Below are positions 33,870 to 42,987 of a stretch of DNA of 64,000 nt, one piece after another (positions within the stretch are counted from its first letter, which is position 1; each line of letters opens with the position of its first letter). A program made the translations under genes and the position numbers. Location of the stretch: NCBI RefSeq assembly GCF_014203325.1, contig NZ_JACHIV010000001.1, positions 2,419,501 through 2,483,500 on the forward strand. The letters run 5' to 3'. The DNA is from Saccharopolyspora gloriosae (GTDB lineage: Bacteria > Actinomycetota > Actinomycetes > Mycobacteriales > Pseudonocardiaceae). A model generated the notes under the pieces. It did not search any database and was not told the DNA's origin. It saw only the letters and a program-made list of their open reading frames with translations.

Positions 33870-34859
33870 TCACCCCTCGCGGGGTGCGAGTTCGCCCAGG
33901 ACTCGGTGGGTGCGGTTGGCGCGGACCGAGAGGCGTTGCTCCCGGGCCGTGACGTCGATGTAGGTCTGGCTGGAGTTGATCGACGCGTGGCCCAGCAGCT
34001 TCGCGATCTCCGCCGCGTTCGCGCCGTCCTCGGCCAGCCGGGTCGCGAAGGTGTGCCGCAGCGCGTGCACCATCGCGCCCCGCTGCACCCGGTCGGAGAT
34101 TCCGGCGGCGCGCAACGACTGGCGCACCAGGTACTGGAGCCCGCCGCGGCGCAGCGGTTCGCCCCGGTGGTCGACGAACAGCGGCTCGGCACCGGGCAGC
34201 CGCTCGCCGAACCGCACGCGCCGCGAACTCAGGTAGGCGCCGACGACCTCGTCGAGCGCGCCTTCGATGGGGATGGAGCGGTTCTTGCCGCCCTTGCCGT
34301 GCACGTGCAGCCGCCGGTCGCCGGGCCGCCCGGCCAGGGACGCGACGGTGAGGTCGAGCAGCTCCGCCGAGCGGACTCCCGTGCACAGCAGCACGGCCAG
34401 CACCGCCAGGTCCCGTTCCGGCCACGGGTTCCGGGCGCGGCGCCCGCCTTCGGCGACGAGCCGCAGCAATCGCTCTGGGGTGTCCTCGCCCTGCAGCGGT
34501 TTCGGCGTCGACGGCGCGCTGCGGGGTTTCGGCACCACCTGCATCGGATTGCCCCCGACGGCGCCTTCGACGACGAGGAAGCCGAAGAACCCGTTCCACG
34601 TCGACCAGGCCCGCGTCACCGACGACGCCGAGCGGGCGGCGGCGTGCCGCGCGAACGCGGACCGCAGCTGCGACGCCGTCACCGCCGCCATCGCCAGCTC
34701 GCCGACGCGCGCGCCGGTGACCTCCGCGAGCGCCCCGCCCACCGAGTCGAGATCGAGCCGGTAGGCCCGCAACGAGTTCGCGGCGAGCTTCCTGGCCTGC
34801 AGGTGTTCCAGGTACACCTCCATCCAGCGCGCCACCGAACCCCCGGTCGCCTCCCGCAC
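33870..34859 (-). CDS. Tyrosine recombinase (XerC/XerD-like integrase)
   Basis: A 329-residue tyrosine recombinase with the complete active site: Arg163 (CTGVRSAE), Lys189/192 (HGKGGKNR), His265 and Arg268 (HALRHTFAT), His291 (LLGHASINSSQ) and nucleophile Tyr300. The N-terminal SAM-like domain is about 8-95. Its length suits Xer-type proteins. No excisionase, phage gene, tRNA or direct repeat was found next to it, so it may be an orphan Xer paralogue rather than the integrase of an element. Confidence 0.88.
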   Translation of the reverse strand: MREATGGSVARWMEVYLEHLQARKLAANSLRAYRLDLDSVGGALAEVTGARVGELAMAAVTASQLRSAFARHAAARSASSVTRAWSTWNGFFGFLVVEGAVGGNPMQVVPKPRSAPSTPKPLQGEDTPERLLRLVAEGGRRARNPWPERDLAVLAVLLCTGVRSAELLDLTVASLAGRPGDRRLHVHGKGGKNRSIPIEGALDEVVGAYLSSRRVRFGERLPGAEPLFVDHRGEPLRRGGLQYLVRQSLRAAGISDRVQRGAMVHALRHTFATRLAEDGANAAEIAKLLGHASINSSQTYIDVTAREQRLSVRANRTHRVLGELAPREG

Positions 34860-34965
34860 GTCCGCACCTCCACCCGAGCAGAATGATCATCCGCCCCCGA
34901 TGGAACCAGACACCACCGACAACCACGCCCCGACAGGGTCCCGAGCGGAGCGCGGCATCGACGAT

Positions 34966-34995
34966 GCCGGCCACGTCCCGGAAGACGTGGCCGGC
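34966..34995 (-). terminator. Perfect 12-bp hairpin between crystallin and recombinase genes
   Basis: GCCGGCCACGTC pairs with GACGTGGCCGGC around a CCGGAA loop, about 97 bp past the crystallin stop on the minus strand. Probable terminator for that gene. Confidence 0.6.
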
Positions 34996-35092
34996 GAACG
35001 CGGGCGGTGCGGGAATCCGGTTCCCCCGCGAACCGGAGCGGCCGCGATCGGTCAGCCGCAGCGACCGTGCCGCCCGCCGACCCGCCGATCCG

Positions 35093-35446
35093 TCACCGGA
35101 TCTCGATCGCGTTGACCTTCGGCTCGTTGTTGAGCTTGACGTTGTTCCACTTGTCGATCTTCAGGACGTCGCCGTTGTCGTCGTAGTAGACGAAGGTGTT
35201 GTTCCCCGTGGAGACCTTGCTGATCCACCGGCCGCCGAAGTCCATCTTCCCGCCGTTCGCGTAGCAGGTGACCTTCTCGGGACCGTTGCTCGCGTGCGAC
35301 CAGATCTTCAGGAAGTTCTCGCCCGGAGCGCAGGCGACCTGGTTGATGGCGAACGCGGTTCCGACCGGCCCGACCATGGTGAAGGCGGCGGCCGCGATGA
35401 TTGCGGCGGCCGCGCCGCGGGCGGTCTTCTTCGTCTTGGTGATCAC
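35093..35446 (-). CDS. Secreted beta/gamma-crystallin-fold protein (SMPI-like)
   Basis: A 117-residue exported protein. GTG at 35446, 5-6 nt after AAGGGGA, gives MITKTKKTARGAAAAIIAAA and an AFA cleavage site near 33. The mature domain (LKIWSHASNGPEKVTCYANG, ISKVSTGNNTFVYYDDNGD, NNVKLNNEPKVNAIEI) matches the single-domain crystallin fold of Streptomyces metalloproteinase inhibitor and related secreted proteins. A protease-inhibitor or structural role outside the cell is possible; the inhibitory loop cannot be confirmed by eye. The upstream 500 bp are AT-richer than average. Confidence 0.82.
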   Translation of the reverse strand: MITKTKKTARGAAAAIIAAAAFTMVGPVGTAFAINQVACAPGENFLKIWSHASNGPEKVTCYANGGKMDFGGRWISKVSTGNNTFVYYDDNGDVLKIDKWNNVKLNNEPKVNAIEIR

Positions 35447-35954
35447 GATTTCCCCTTGGGTCGAATGATGGATCCGCTCCGCTGACCCCTCGTTGCGGCG
35501 CGTTCCGGAATCATCGCGATCGGCGCTGTTGTTCGGCAATTGTTCTGGTGCTCGCGAGTACGTTGGGGCACACAACAATGCCCGCTCCGAGCTCGGGCGA
35601 TTTGACGCGATTACATCGGTCACCTGCTGCGTCACCTGCGCGTTCTTCGCGGAGTATGCGGCTGAGGGGAGTTCTGATCGATTTCGTCGAGAGGTTTTCA
35701 CGGGTCCTGAACGGTCGCGGGAAGTCCGCATTCCCCGCCTGCTGGGGCATTCGGTGCGATGAGGACGTCTCGATGAGGAATATTCAACTTGGGCGGTGGT
35801 GATCGTAATTCACGGAGAAGGAATATGACGAGCGCTGTTGGAATTGGGAAACTGCTCCGTCGTGCTTCGTTCGCGAGGGTGGAGCGTTCGCGCGGCACTC
35901 GTCACCCCGATCGAGCGGCCGGATGTTTAAACGCGGCACCGTTCGGCCGATCAC
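35447..35954. other. Gene-free, lower-GC divergent promoter region
   Basis: 508 bp between the divergent crystallin and AI-2E transporter genes, noticeably AT-richer than the window average. GGAGAAGGAAT precedes an ATG at 35825, but the frame continues as an unconvincing Arg-rich shadow into the transporter. No gene is called. Confidence 0.5.
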
Positions 35955-37085
35955 GTGCTGGTGGAAGAAGTGGGGAAGGAACGGGACGGACCGGCCGTGC
36001 CGCGAGGGCTGCGCGTCGCCGGGGCCGTGAGCTGGCGGCTGCTGGCGGTGGCGGCGGTGCTCGTGGTGCTCGGCCGGATCGCGCTGGTGCTGTCCGAGCT
36101 GGTGATCTCGCTCGGCATCGCGATGCTGCTCGCGGCGTTGCTCGCGCCCCTGGTGGACCGGATGGACCACGTCGGGGTACCGCGGACCCTCGCGACGGTG
36201 CTGGCGCTGCTGCTGGGGCTCGTCGTGGTGGGCGGGGTGCTGACGCTCGTCGTGCTCACCGTGATCAACGGACTGCCCGGGTTGCAGGAGCAGGCCGCGC
36301 ACACCGTGGAGAGCGTCCACCAGTGGCTCCGGACCGGGCCGCTGCGGCTCAGCCAGGGACAGCTCGACCAAGGGGTGCAGCGCGTCACCGACTACCTGCG
36401 CGGCAGCCAGAACAGCCTCACCGCGGGGGCGTTGAACACCGCGAGCACCGTGCTCAGCGTCGGCAGCGGGTTGCTGATCGCCCTGTTCACGCTGATCTTC
36501 TTCCTGCGCGACGGCCGGTCGATCTGGCGGTTCGTCCTCGATCTCACCGTGCCCGCGCACGTCCGGGACCGCGTCGACGTGGCCGGGCGGCACGCGTTCG
36601 AGTCGCTGGTCGCTTACGTCCGGGCGAGCGCGGCGGTCGCGTTGATGGACGCGGTGGGCGTCGGCGTCGGCTGCGCCATCGTCGGCGTGCCGCTGGCCGC
36701 GGCGCTGGCGGCGCTGGTGTTCATCGGCGCGTTCGTGCCCTACGTCGGAGCGATGATCGCGGGCTCGATCGCGGTGCTGATGGCGCTGGTCACCACCGGC
36801 CCGCTGCCCGCGCTCATCGTGCTCGCCATCGTCGTCGGCGTGATGCAGCTGGAGGGGCACGTGCTGCAGCCGCTGATCCTCGGGCACGCCGTGCGGCTGC
36901 ACCCGCTGGCCGTCGTCCTCGGCATCACCGCCGGTTTCCTCGGTGCCGGGGTGGCGGGCGCGGTGTTCGCGGTGCCCGCGATCGCCCTGCTCAACGCCGG
37001 AATCCGGGCGCTCATCGACCCCCCGGCGGAGCTCGGCGAAACCGAGGACGCGGGCGAGGAGACCGTCGCCGACGAGCACGCGTGA
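35955..37085 (+). CDS. AI-2E family transporter
   Basis: A 376-residue polytopic protein of the AI-2E (TqsA/PerM) family: an N-terminal helix pair (AVAAVLVVLGRIALVLSELV, GIAMLLAALLAPLVDRM), a soluble middle section (about 110-160), then LIALFTLIFFLRDGRSIW and the C-terminal block VFIGAFVPYVGAMIAGSIAV and LILGHAVRLHPLAVVLG. The start is uncertain: GTG 35955 has no good RBS, while GTG 35997 follows AAGGAACGGG. Family roles range from export of signals to Na+/H+ antiport, so the substrate is open. Confidence 0.85.
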   Translation: MLVEEVGKERDGPAVPRGLRVAGAVSWRLLAVAAVLVVLGRIALVLSELVISLGIAMLLAALLAPLVDRMDHVGVPRTLATVLALLLGLVVVGGVLTLVVLTVINGLPGLQEQAAHTVESVHQWLRTGPLRLSQGQLDQGVQRVTDYLRGSQNSLTAGALNTASTVLSVGSGLLIALFTLIFFLRDGRSIWRFVLDLTVPAHVRDRVDVAGRHAFESLVAYVRASAAVALMDAVGVGVGCAIVGVPLAAALAALVFIGAFVPYVGAMIAGSIAVLMALVTTGPLPALIVLAIVVGVMQLEGHVLQPLILGHAVRLHPLAVVLGITAGFLGAGVAGAVFAVPAIALLNAGIRALIDPPAELGETEDAGEETVADEHA

Positions 37086-37174
37086 GCCCGGCTCCCGGCG
37101 TGCGATCACTGGGGCGGGCGCACTTACAGTCGGACCCGTGGCGCCGGAACGGCCGGTGCGAACGCGAGAGGACC

Positions 37175-38167
37175 GTGACGCTGGTGCGCAAGGTGAAGGA
37201 CCTGACCGGCCCCGGAGTGACCGACCGGTTCGGCATCGGAGGTACCGACCTCGGCGTGATGGCCACCGCGCCGGACGGGCGGATCGTGTCGGTGTTCGGC
37301 GACACGTTCGAACGGGCCGGCGTCGGCGGGCCGGGCTGGCGGTCACCCGTCGTGCTGTTCGCGGACCCGTCCACCGCCACCGCGGGCCTCGGGTGGACCG
37401 GGTCGATCGGCCCTGATTCCTACGCGGGCCAGGCGCTGCCGTACGAGCACGACACCGTGATCCACGGGCGCCACGTCAGCACCGTCATCCCGACGGACCT
37501 GATCACCGTCGGGGACACGATGTACCTGCACGTCATGGTGTGCCAGGGCATCGGCAACGTGCACTGGACCGAGGTGCACAGCTCCACCGACAACGGCGAG
37601 AGCTGGCAGCACACCGGCACCACCTGGCCCGGAGACCTGCACGGCGGCCTGTTCCAGATGCTGACCTGGGGACTCGGCGACGACGGTTACGTGTACGCGT
37701 TCACCACGGGTTTCCGCCGCGACCAGGGGCTGCTGCTGCACCGGGTGCCCGCGGACCGGCTCACCGATCCCCGTGCGTGGGAGGGCTGGGGGTTCCGCGA
37801 CGGCGCGTGGGCGTGGGGCAATCCGCCGACGATCGCGCTCACCGGTGCCTACGGGGAGCTGTGCCTGCGCCCGGTCGGCGGCCGGTGGCTGTTATCTCTG
37901 TTCAACGCCGGGGACTACCGGATCGACGTGCTGAACATGGACGTGCCCACCGCGAACCTGTACGAGACGCCGCGGGCGACCGCGGTGCAGGGCTCCGCCT
38001 GGAACGGCGAGGACCACGCCCGCGGTCACGTGGCGCAGCTCTACGGCGGCTACATCGTGCCCGGCTCCACGCTCGACGACCTGCACCTGGTGGTCAGCCA
38101 GTGGAACACCGAGCACAACTGGCCGTACAAGGCGATGCAGTTCGCCGGAGCAGCACCCGGCGCGTGA
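37175..38167 (+). CDS. DUF4185 domain-containing protein
   Basis: A 330-residue protein with the DUF4185 layout: FGIGGTDLGVMATAPDGRIV, VFGDTFERAG, LPTD-like PTDLITVGDTMYLHVM, SSTDNGESW, YGGYIVPGS and VVSQWNTEHNWPY. These are five-bladed-propeller-like repeats related to glycoside-hydrolase folds. GTG at 37175 has GAGAGGA upstream. No signal peptide is present, which is unusual because many DUF4185 proteins are exported. No catalytic residues can be named. It is followed by a perfect palindrome. Confidence 0.82.
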   Translation: MTLVRKVKDLTGPGVTDRFGIGGTDLGVMATAPDGRIVSVFGDTFERAGVGGPGWRSPVVLFADPSTATAGLGWTGSIGPDSYAGQALPYEHDTVIHGRHVSTVIPTDLITVGDTMYLHVMVCQGIGNVHWTEVHSSTDNGESWQHTGTTWPGDLHGGLFQMLTWGLGDDGYVYAFTTGFRRDQGLLLHRVPADRLTDPRAWEGWGFRDGAWAWGNPPTIALTGAYGELCLRPVGGRWLLSLFNAGDYRIDVLNMDVPTANLYETPRATAVQGSAWNGEDHARGHVAQLYGGYIVPGSTLDDLHLVVSQWNTEHNWPYKAMQFAGAAPGA

Positions 38168-38245
38168 CGGGTCGGTGGACCGCTGATCCTCGGATCGGCG
38201 GGGCCACTTCGAACGGCGACGCTCCCGCCCGGGTGGTGTTCTGAA

Positions 38246-38275
38246 CTCGGTGGCCGTCCGCGGACGGCCACCGAG
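38246..38275 (+). terminator. Perfect 30-bp palindrome
   Basis: Positions 38246-38260 are the exact reverse complement of 38261-38275. It lies 79 bp after the DUF4185 stop and 32 bp before the next start, so it acts as terminator or attenuator for the following LLM gene. Confidence 0.65.
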
Positions 38276-38307
38276 CCGCTCACCCGAGATCCGTGAGGAG
38301 TTCCGCC

Positions 38308-39177
38308 GTGCAGCTCGGCATCCACTTCGCGAACTTCACCCTCCCCGGCGAGCCCGACTCGCTCGCGGAGGCGCTGTCCGCCACCGCGGTCGCCGCCGAA
38401 GGAGCCGGGTGCACCCGGTTCAGCCTGATGGACCACTGGTTCCAGATGGAGCACTTCGCGACGTCCCAGGACCCGATGCTGGAGGGCTACACCTCGCTCG
38501 GGTTCCTCGCGGGCAGGACCAGCCGGATGGACCTGGGCCTGCTGGTGACGGGCGTGACCTACCGGCATCCCGGGCTGCTGGCGAAGATCGTCACCACGCT
38601 GGACGTGCTGTCCGGGGGTCGCGCGCTGCTCGGCATCGGCGCGGCCTGGTACGAGCGCGAGCACCGCGGGCTCGGCGTCCCGTTCCCGCCGCTGGCGGAA
38701 CGGTTCGAGCGGCTGGAGGAGACGCTGCAGATCTGCCGCCGGATGTGGAGCGACGAAGAAGGTCCCTACACCGGCAGGCACTACGAGCTGGCGGAGACGA
38801 TCTGCCGCCCGCGCCCCGTCCAGCATCCCGGCCCGCGGGTGCTCGTCGGCGGCGGCGGTGAGCGCAAGACGCTGCGCCTGGTGGCGCGCTACGCCGACGC
38901 CTGCAACCTGTTCGCCACCGGCCCGGACGAGGTCCGGCACAAGCTGGAGGTCCTCGCCCGGCACTGTGAGTCGGAGGGCCGCGACCCGGCGGAGATCCAG
39001 AAGACCATCATCGCCGCGGGCGATCTCGGCACCCCGGACGAATTCCTGGCCCGGATGGACGACTACGCCCGCCTCGGCGTCGAACTCGTCGAGATCGTGC
39101 CCACCGGCCCGGACCCGGCGGCGATGGTCGGCGAGTTCGCGGGCGCGGTCGTCCCCCGCCTCGCCGAGCTCGGCTGA
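38308..39177 (+). CDS. LLM-class F420-dependent oxidoreductase
   Basis: A 289-residue luciferase-like TIM barrel: MQLGIHFANFTLPGEPDS, RFSLMDHWFQ, TSRMDLGLLVTGVTYRHPGL, TTLDVLSGGRALLGIGAAWY, and VGGGGERKTLRLVARYADA. The VTGVTYRHP and SGGRALLGIG motifs are those of actinobacterial F420-dependent LLM proteins. GTG at 38308 is 7 nt after GAGGAG; the Met at 38293 is inside that RBS. Substrate unknown. Confidence 0.88.
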   Translation: MQLGIHFANFTLPGEPDSLAEALSATAVAAEGAGCTRFSLMDHWFQMEHFATSQDPMLEGYTSLGFLAGRTSRMDLGLLVTGVTYRHPGLLAKIVTTLDVLSGGRALLGIGAAWYEREHRGLGVPFPPLAERFERLEETLQICRRMWSDEEGPYTGRHYELAETICRPRPVQHPGPRVLVGGGGERKTLRLVARYADACNLFATGPDEVRHKLEVLARHCESEGRDPAEIQKTIIAAGDLGTPDEFLARMDDYARLGVELVEIVPTGPDPAAMVGEFAGAVVPRLAELG

Positions 39178-39251
39178 GCGGTGGACCGGCCGTCCGGCTC
39201 CGGCCGCCCAGGGGGAAGGCGTCCGCGCCTCCGCCGCTACCGTGACCGGCC

Positions 39252-39623
39252 ATGGACAGCATCGCCGAGCTCCGGTCCCGGTTGCGCGCCTTCGCGCAGG
39301 AGCGCGACTGGGGGCGGTTCCACAGCCCGAAGAACCTCGCGATGGCGCTCAGCGGTGAAGCGGGCGAACTGATCGCGGAGTTGCAGTGGCTCGACGACGC
39401 CTCCGTCGCCGACGGCCTGGAACAGGGCGCGCTGAAGGAGCGGCTGGCCGACGAGGCCGCCGACGTCCTGCTCTACCTGGTCCAGTTCACCGAAGCCGCG
39501 GGCATCGACCTGGTCGACGCCGCCCACGCCAAGATCGACCGCAACGAATCCCGCTACCCGGTCCACCTCGCCCACGGCACCGCCACCAAGCAGACCGAGC
39601 TGCACCGACCGCACCAGGACTGA
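39252..39623 (+). CDS. MazG-like nucleotide pyrophosphohydrolase (dCTPase/RS21-C6 type)
   Basis: A 123-residue all-alpha NTP pyrophosphatase. The metal-binding motif is GEAGELIAELQW (EExxE-like, residues 35-46), paired with DEAADVLLYLVQF (ExxD, about 66-78). It also has the family opening FAQERDWGRFHSPKNLAMAL. It hydrolyses (d)NTPs to monophosphates as housecleaning. It stands alone with good codon usage; a short spacer separates it from the TRIC gene. Confidence 0.9.
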   Translation: MDSIAELRSRLRAFAQERDWGRFHSPKNLAMALSGEAGELIAELQWLDDASVADGLEQGALKERLADEAADVLLYLVQFTEAAGIDLVDAAHAKIDRNESRYPVHLAHGTATKQTELHRPHQD

Positions 39624-39690
39624 CGCCCGCGCAGGCAGGTGCCGCCCAGGGTCGGCCGCTGCGCAGACCATTCGGAAGGACACCGCTGGC

Positions 39691-40353
39691 ATGCCGGAGC
39701 CGTCGTCGTTGTTCCTCGTGCTGGACCTGGTCGGGACGTTCGCGTTCGGGCTCAACGGCGCGCTGACCGCGGTGCGGGCCGTGCGGGTCGACCTGGTCGG
39801 GGTGCTGACGCTGGGCATGACGACGGCGCTCGGTGGCGGCATCATCCGCGACGTGCTGATCGGCTCGCTGCCGCCCGCGACGTTCAGCGACCTCAAATAC
39901 CTGGGGGCCGCCGCCGCGGGAGCGCTGGTGGCGTTCTTCCTGAGCATGCCGCTGGAGCGGTTCACCACGATCATCGTCGTGTTCGACGCGGTGGGGCTGA
40001 GCGTGTTCTGCGTGACCGGCGCGACGAAGGCGCTGGAGTTCGGGCTCGGCGGGGTGCAGGCGGTGCTGCTGGGCGCCGTCACCGCCGTGGGCGGCGGCAC
40101 CTTGCGCGACGTGCTCATCCGGCGGGTGCCCGCGGTGCTGGTCAGCGACCTGTACGCGGTGCCGGCGCTGGTGGGCGCCGCGATCGTCGTGGTCGCCTCC
40201 TACGCCGGGCTCGGCTCGCTGCTGGGCGTGCTGCTGGCGTCGGTGACGTGCTTCGCGATCCGGATGCTGGGCGTGGTGTTCGAACTCCAGGTGCCCTCCG
40301 CGCTGGGCCGGCGGGGCACCGAGGACGACGGTCCGGAGCCGGGCGGGCGGTGA
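39691..40353 (+). CDS. TRIC-family (UPF0126) cation channel protein
   Basis: A 220-residue membrane protein made of two repeats of three helices. Each carries the Gly-rich kink followed by RD: TTALGGGIIRDVLIGSLPPA and TAVGGGTLRDVLIRRVPAVL. These are hallmarks of prokaryotic trimeric intracellular cation channels, which conduct K+/Na+. It is preceded by GGAAGGACACC. It has a neutral context and is likely housekeeping. Confidence 0.9.
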   Translation: MPEPSSLFLVLDLVGTFAFGLNGALTAVRAVRVDLVGVLTLGMTTALGGGIIRDVLIGSLPPATFSDLKYLGAAAAGALVAFFLSMPLERFTTIIVVFDAVGLSVFCVTGATKALEFGLGGVQAVLLGAVTAVGGGTLRDVLIRRVPAVLVSDLYAVPALVGAAIVVVASYAGLGSLLGVLLASVTCFAIRMLGVVFELQVPSALGRRGTEDDGPEPGGR

Positions 40354-40434
40354 CGGGGCGGCTCCTCGACCGAGCGAGCGGGCGCCGGACTCAGCACAAT
40401 TCCGGTACCGACCGCCGACCCGAGAGGAGCGCAC

Positions 40435-41700
40435 GTGGCGACCGAGTCACCTGCCCAAGCGGTGCTGGACGGCGGAGGCACCGGCTGGCTGGAGGAGTTC
40501 TACCAGGACCTGCACCGCCACCCGGAGCTGTCCCACCAGGAGCACCGCACCGCCTCGAAGGTCGCCGAACGCCTCGGCGAATGGGGTTTCGAGAAGCACA
40601 CCGGCGTCGGCGGCACCGGGGTGATCGGCGTGCTGCGCAACGGTTCGGGGCCCACGGTGCTGCTGCGCGCCGACATGGACGCGCTGCCGGTGCGGGAGGC
40701 GACCGGCCTGCCGTACGCCAGCACCGCCACCACCGACGGGGACCCGCCGACGCCGGTGATGCACGCCTGCGGGCACGACGTGCACGTGACCTGCCTGCTC
40801 GGCGCGGCGCAGCTGCTCGCGGCGGGCGCCGGGCACTGGAGCGGCACGGTGATCGCGCTGTTCCAGCCCGCCGAGGAGACCGCGGACGGCGCGCGCGGCA
40901 TGGTCGAGGACGGGCTGAGCTCGCTGATCCCCGCGCCGGACGTGGCGCTGGCGCAGCACGTGCTGCCGCTGCCCGCCGGGCGGCTCGCCACCGGCAGCGG
41001 TCCGGTGCTCGCCGCCGCCGACAGCATGCGGATCACCGTGCACGGCTCCGGTGGGCACGGGTCGATGCCGCACACCACGATCGACCCCGTCGTGGTCGCC
41101 GCGATGATCGTCGTCCGGTTGCAGACGGTGGTGGCCCGCGAAGTCCCGCCCGGTGAGCAGGTGGTGCTGACGGTGGGGAGCGTGCAGGCGGGGACGAAGA
41201 GCAACGTCATCCCGGACAGCGCCGTCATCGAGCTCAACATCCGCACCTACGGCGAGCAGATCCGCACCCAGGTGCTGGACGCGATCGACCGGATCGTCCG
41301 CGCGGAGTGCGCGGCCTCGCGCTGCCCGCAGGAACCCGAGTTCGAGATGTTCGCGCGCTTCCCGCTGACCGAGAACGACCACGACGTGACGGAGCGGGTC
41401 ACCGCCGCGCTGCGGGAGCACTTCGGGGCGGACCAGGTGGGCGAGATGGGCCGGTGGTCGGCGAGCGAGGACTTCGGCGATCTGCCCGCCGCGTTCGACG
41501 CCCCCAGCACGTTCTGGGCGCTCGGCGGGATCGACCAGGAACTGTTCGAGCGCGCGGCCCGCGAGGGGCGGGTCGCGCAGGACGTTCCCGGCAACCACTC
41601 GTCGAAGTTCGCGCCGGTGCCGCAACCCACGCTCGACGCGGGCACCCGGGCCATGGTGGTGGCCGCGCTGGCCTGCCTGAGCGCGGGGGCGGACCGCTGA
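40435..41700 (+). CDS. M20D amidohydrolase (amino-acid amide/IAA-conjugate hydrolase type)
   Basis: A 421-residue metallopeptidase-fold hydrolase. LHRHPELSHQEHRTA, RADMDALPVREATGLPYAS, HACGHDVHVTCLLG (metal Cys/His) and FQPAEET (Glu pair) occur in family order; the lid domain has GGHGSMPHTTIDPV and NVIPD. The last metal His is in GNHSSKF. It cleaves acyl-amino acids or similar amides in the cytosol. GTG at 40435 follows GAGAGGAGCGC. Family substrate range is wide. Confidence 0.9.
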   Translation: MATESPAQAVLDGGGTGWLEEFYQDLHRHPELSHQEHRTASKVAERLGEWGFEKHTGVGGTGVIGVLRNGSGPTVLLRADMDALPVREATGLPYASTATTDGDPPTPVMHACGHDVHVTCLLGAAQLLAAGAGHWSGTVIALFQPAEETADGARGMVEDGLSSLIPAPDVALAQHVLPLPAGRLATGSGPVLAAADSMRITVHGSGGHGSMPHTTIDPVVVAAMIVVRLQTVVAREVPPGEQVVLTVGSVQAGTKSNVIPDSAVIELNIRTYGEQIRTQVLDAIDRIVRAECAASRCPQEPEFEMFARFPLTENDHDVTERVTAALREHFGADQVGEMGRWSASEDFGDLPAAFDAPSTFWALGGIDQELFERAAREGRVAQDVPGNHSSKFAPVPQPTLDAGTRAMVVAALACLSAGADR

Positions 41701-41740
41701 GGAGCCTTTCGGAACTCGTCGTCGGCCGAGCGGAGCGATC

Positions 41741-42925
41741 ATGAACGTACCGGGGTTCGTGTGGGTCCTGACGATCATCGCGGTCGTCGGGTTGCTGCTG
41801 TTCGACTACGTGTTCCACGTGCGCAAGGCGCACACGCCGAGCATCAGGGAAGCCGCGGTCTGGTCGGCCGGGTACGTCGGCGTCGCCGTCCTGTTCGGAC
41901 TCGGAGTGTGGGTGTTCGGCGGCACCACGATGGGCACGGAGTACTTCGCCGGGTACGTGACGGAGAAGGCCCTGTCGGTGGACAACCTGTTCGTCTTCCT
42001 GATCATCATTTCGAGCTTCAAGGTGCCGCACGCCGATCAGCAGAAGGTGCTGCTGTTCGGGATCGTCTTCTCGCTCATCGCCCGGACCGGGTTCATCTTC
42101 CTCGGCGCCGCGTTGATCAACTCGCTGGCGTGGGTGTTCTACATCTTCGGGTTCATTCTGCTGGTGACCGCGGGGAACCTGCTGCGGCCCGCCGGTTCCG
42201 AGGACCGCACCGCCGACAACGTCATCATCCGGATCGCCGAACGCCTCTTCCACACCACCGACGAGTACGACGGGGACAAGCTCACCACCTGGGTCGACGG
42301 CAAGCGGGTGCTGACCCCGATGCTGCTGGTGATGGTGGCCATCGGCGGGACCGACGTGCTGTTCGCGCTGGACTCGATCCCGGCCATCTTCGGGTTGACG
42401 CAGAACGTGTACCTGGTGATCACCGCGACCGCGTTCTCGTTGCTGGGCCTGCGGCAGCTGTACTTCCTCATCGACGGGCTGCTGGACCGGTTGATCTTCC
42501 TGTCCTACGGGCTCGCGGTCATCCTCGGGTTCATCGGCGTGAAGCTGGTGCTGCACGCGCTGCACGAGAACAACGTGCCGTTCATCAACGACGGCAAGCC
42601 GCTGCACATCGTCGAGATCAGCACCGGGCTCTCGCTCAGCGTGATCATCGGCGTGCTGGTGATCACGGTGATCGCGTCGCTGCTGAGCCCGAAGGGGCGG
42701 GCGCAGAACGCGGTCTCCGGTGCGCGCAGGCACGCCACGGCCTACCTGGACGAGGGCTACGAGACCGATCCGGCGGTCCGGGAGCAGACCTACCGGAAAC
42801 TGCTCTCGGAGGAGGAGCAGATCAAGAAACTCCCGAACCGGTATCGCGCCGCGATCCGCGACGAGTGGGAACTGATGGACCTGCTGCGCCGCGCCCACGA
42901 CAAGCACCGCGAGTCCTCCGGCTGA
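41741..42925 (+). CDS. TerC/Alx family membrane protein
   Basis: A 394-residue protein with about nine helices and the conserved acidic motifs of TerC: TEKALSVDNLFVFLIIISSF and ALDSIPAIFGLTQNVYLVIT. The long cytosolic C-terminal tail (about 325-394) is charged. Alx/TerC proteins export Mn2+ or help metallate exported proteins. No yybP-type riboswitch is visible in the 40 bp upstream, although such genes are often Mn-regulated. Confidence 0.9.
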   Translation: MNVPGFVWVLTIIAVVGLLLFDYVFHVRKAHTPSIREAAVWSAGYVGVAVLFGLGVWVFGGTTMGTEYFAGYVTEKALSVDNLFVFLIIISSFKVPHADQQKVLLFGIVFSLIARTGFIFLGAALINSLAWVFYIFGFILLVTAGNLLRPAGSEDRTADNVIIRIAERLFHTTDEYDGDKLTTWVDGKRVLTPMLLVMVAIGGTDVLFALDSIPAIFGLTQNVYLVITATAFSLLGLRQLYFLIDGLLDRLIFLSYGLAVILGFIGVKLVLHALHENNVPFINDGKPLHIVEISTGLSLSVIIGVLVITVIASLLSPKGRAQNAVSGARRHATAYLDEGYETDPAVREQTYRKLLSEEEQIKKLPNRYRAAIRDEWELMDLLRRAHDKHRESSG

Positions 42926-42965
42926 ACCGCGGATCGGCGTGTGGAATCCGCCCTCCGAAGTCGGC

Positions 42966-42987
42966 CGTTCCGCTTCGAATCGGAACG
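42966..42987 (+). terminator. Weak hairpin after terC-type gene
   Basis: CGTTCCG and CGGAACG flank an 8-nt loop, 41 bp after the stop. Possible terminator. Confidence 0.4.

Noticed and set aside
33870-34859. Integrase as evidence of a prophage or ICE around 33-35 kb
   Set aside because: No phage, excision, replication or transfer genes and no flanking direct repeats were seen.
35773-35802. 9-residue ORF (MRNIQLGRW) as an attenuation leader of the AI-2E transporter
   Set aside because: No clustered regulatory codons, no clear terminator pair and no family resemblance; chance ORF is more likely.
35789-35954. ATG at 35825 with a good RBS as the start of a gene
   Set aside because: The frame continues as Arg/Gly-rich shadow of the AI-2E transporter with no stop or domain signal.
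41701-41740. Manganese (yybP-ykoY) riboswitch before the TerC gene
   Set aside because: Only 40 bp separate it from the upstream gene and no aptamer landmarks are present.
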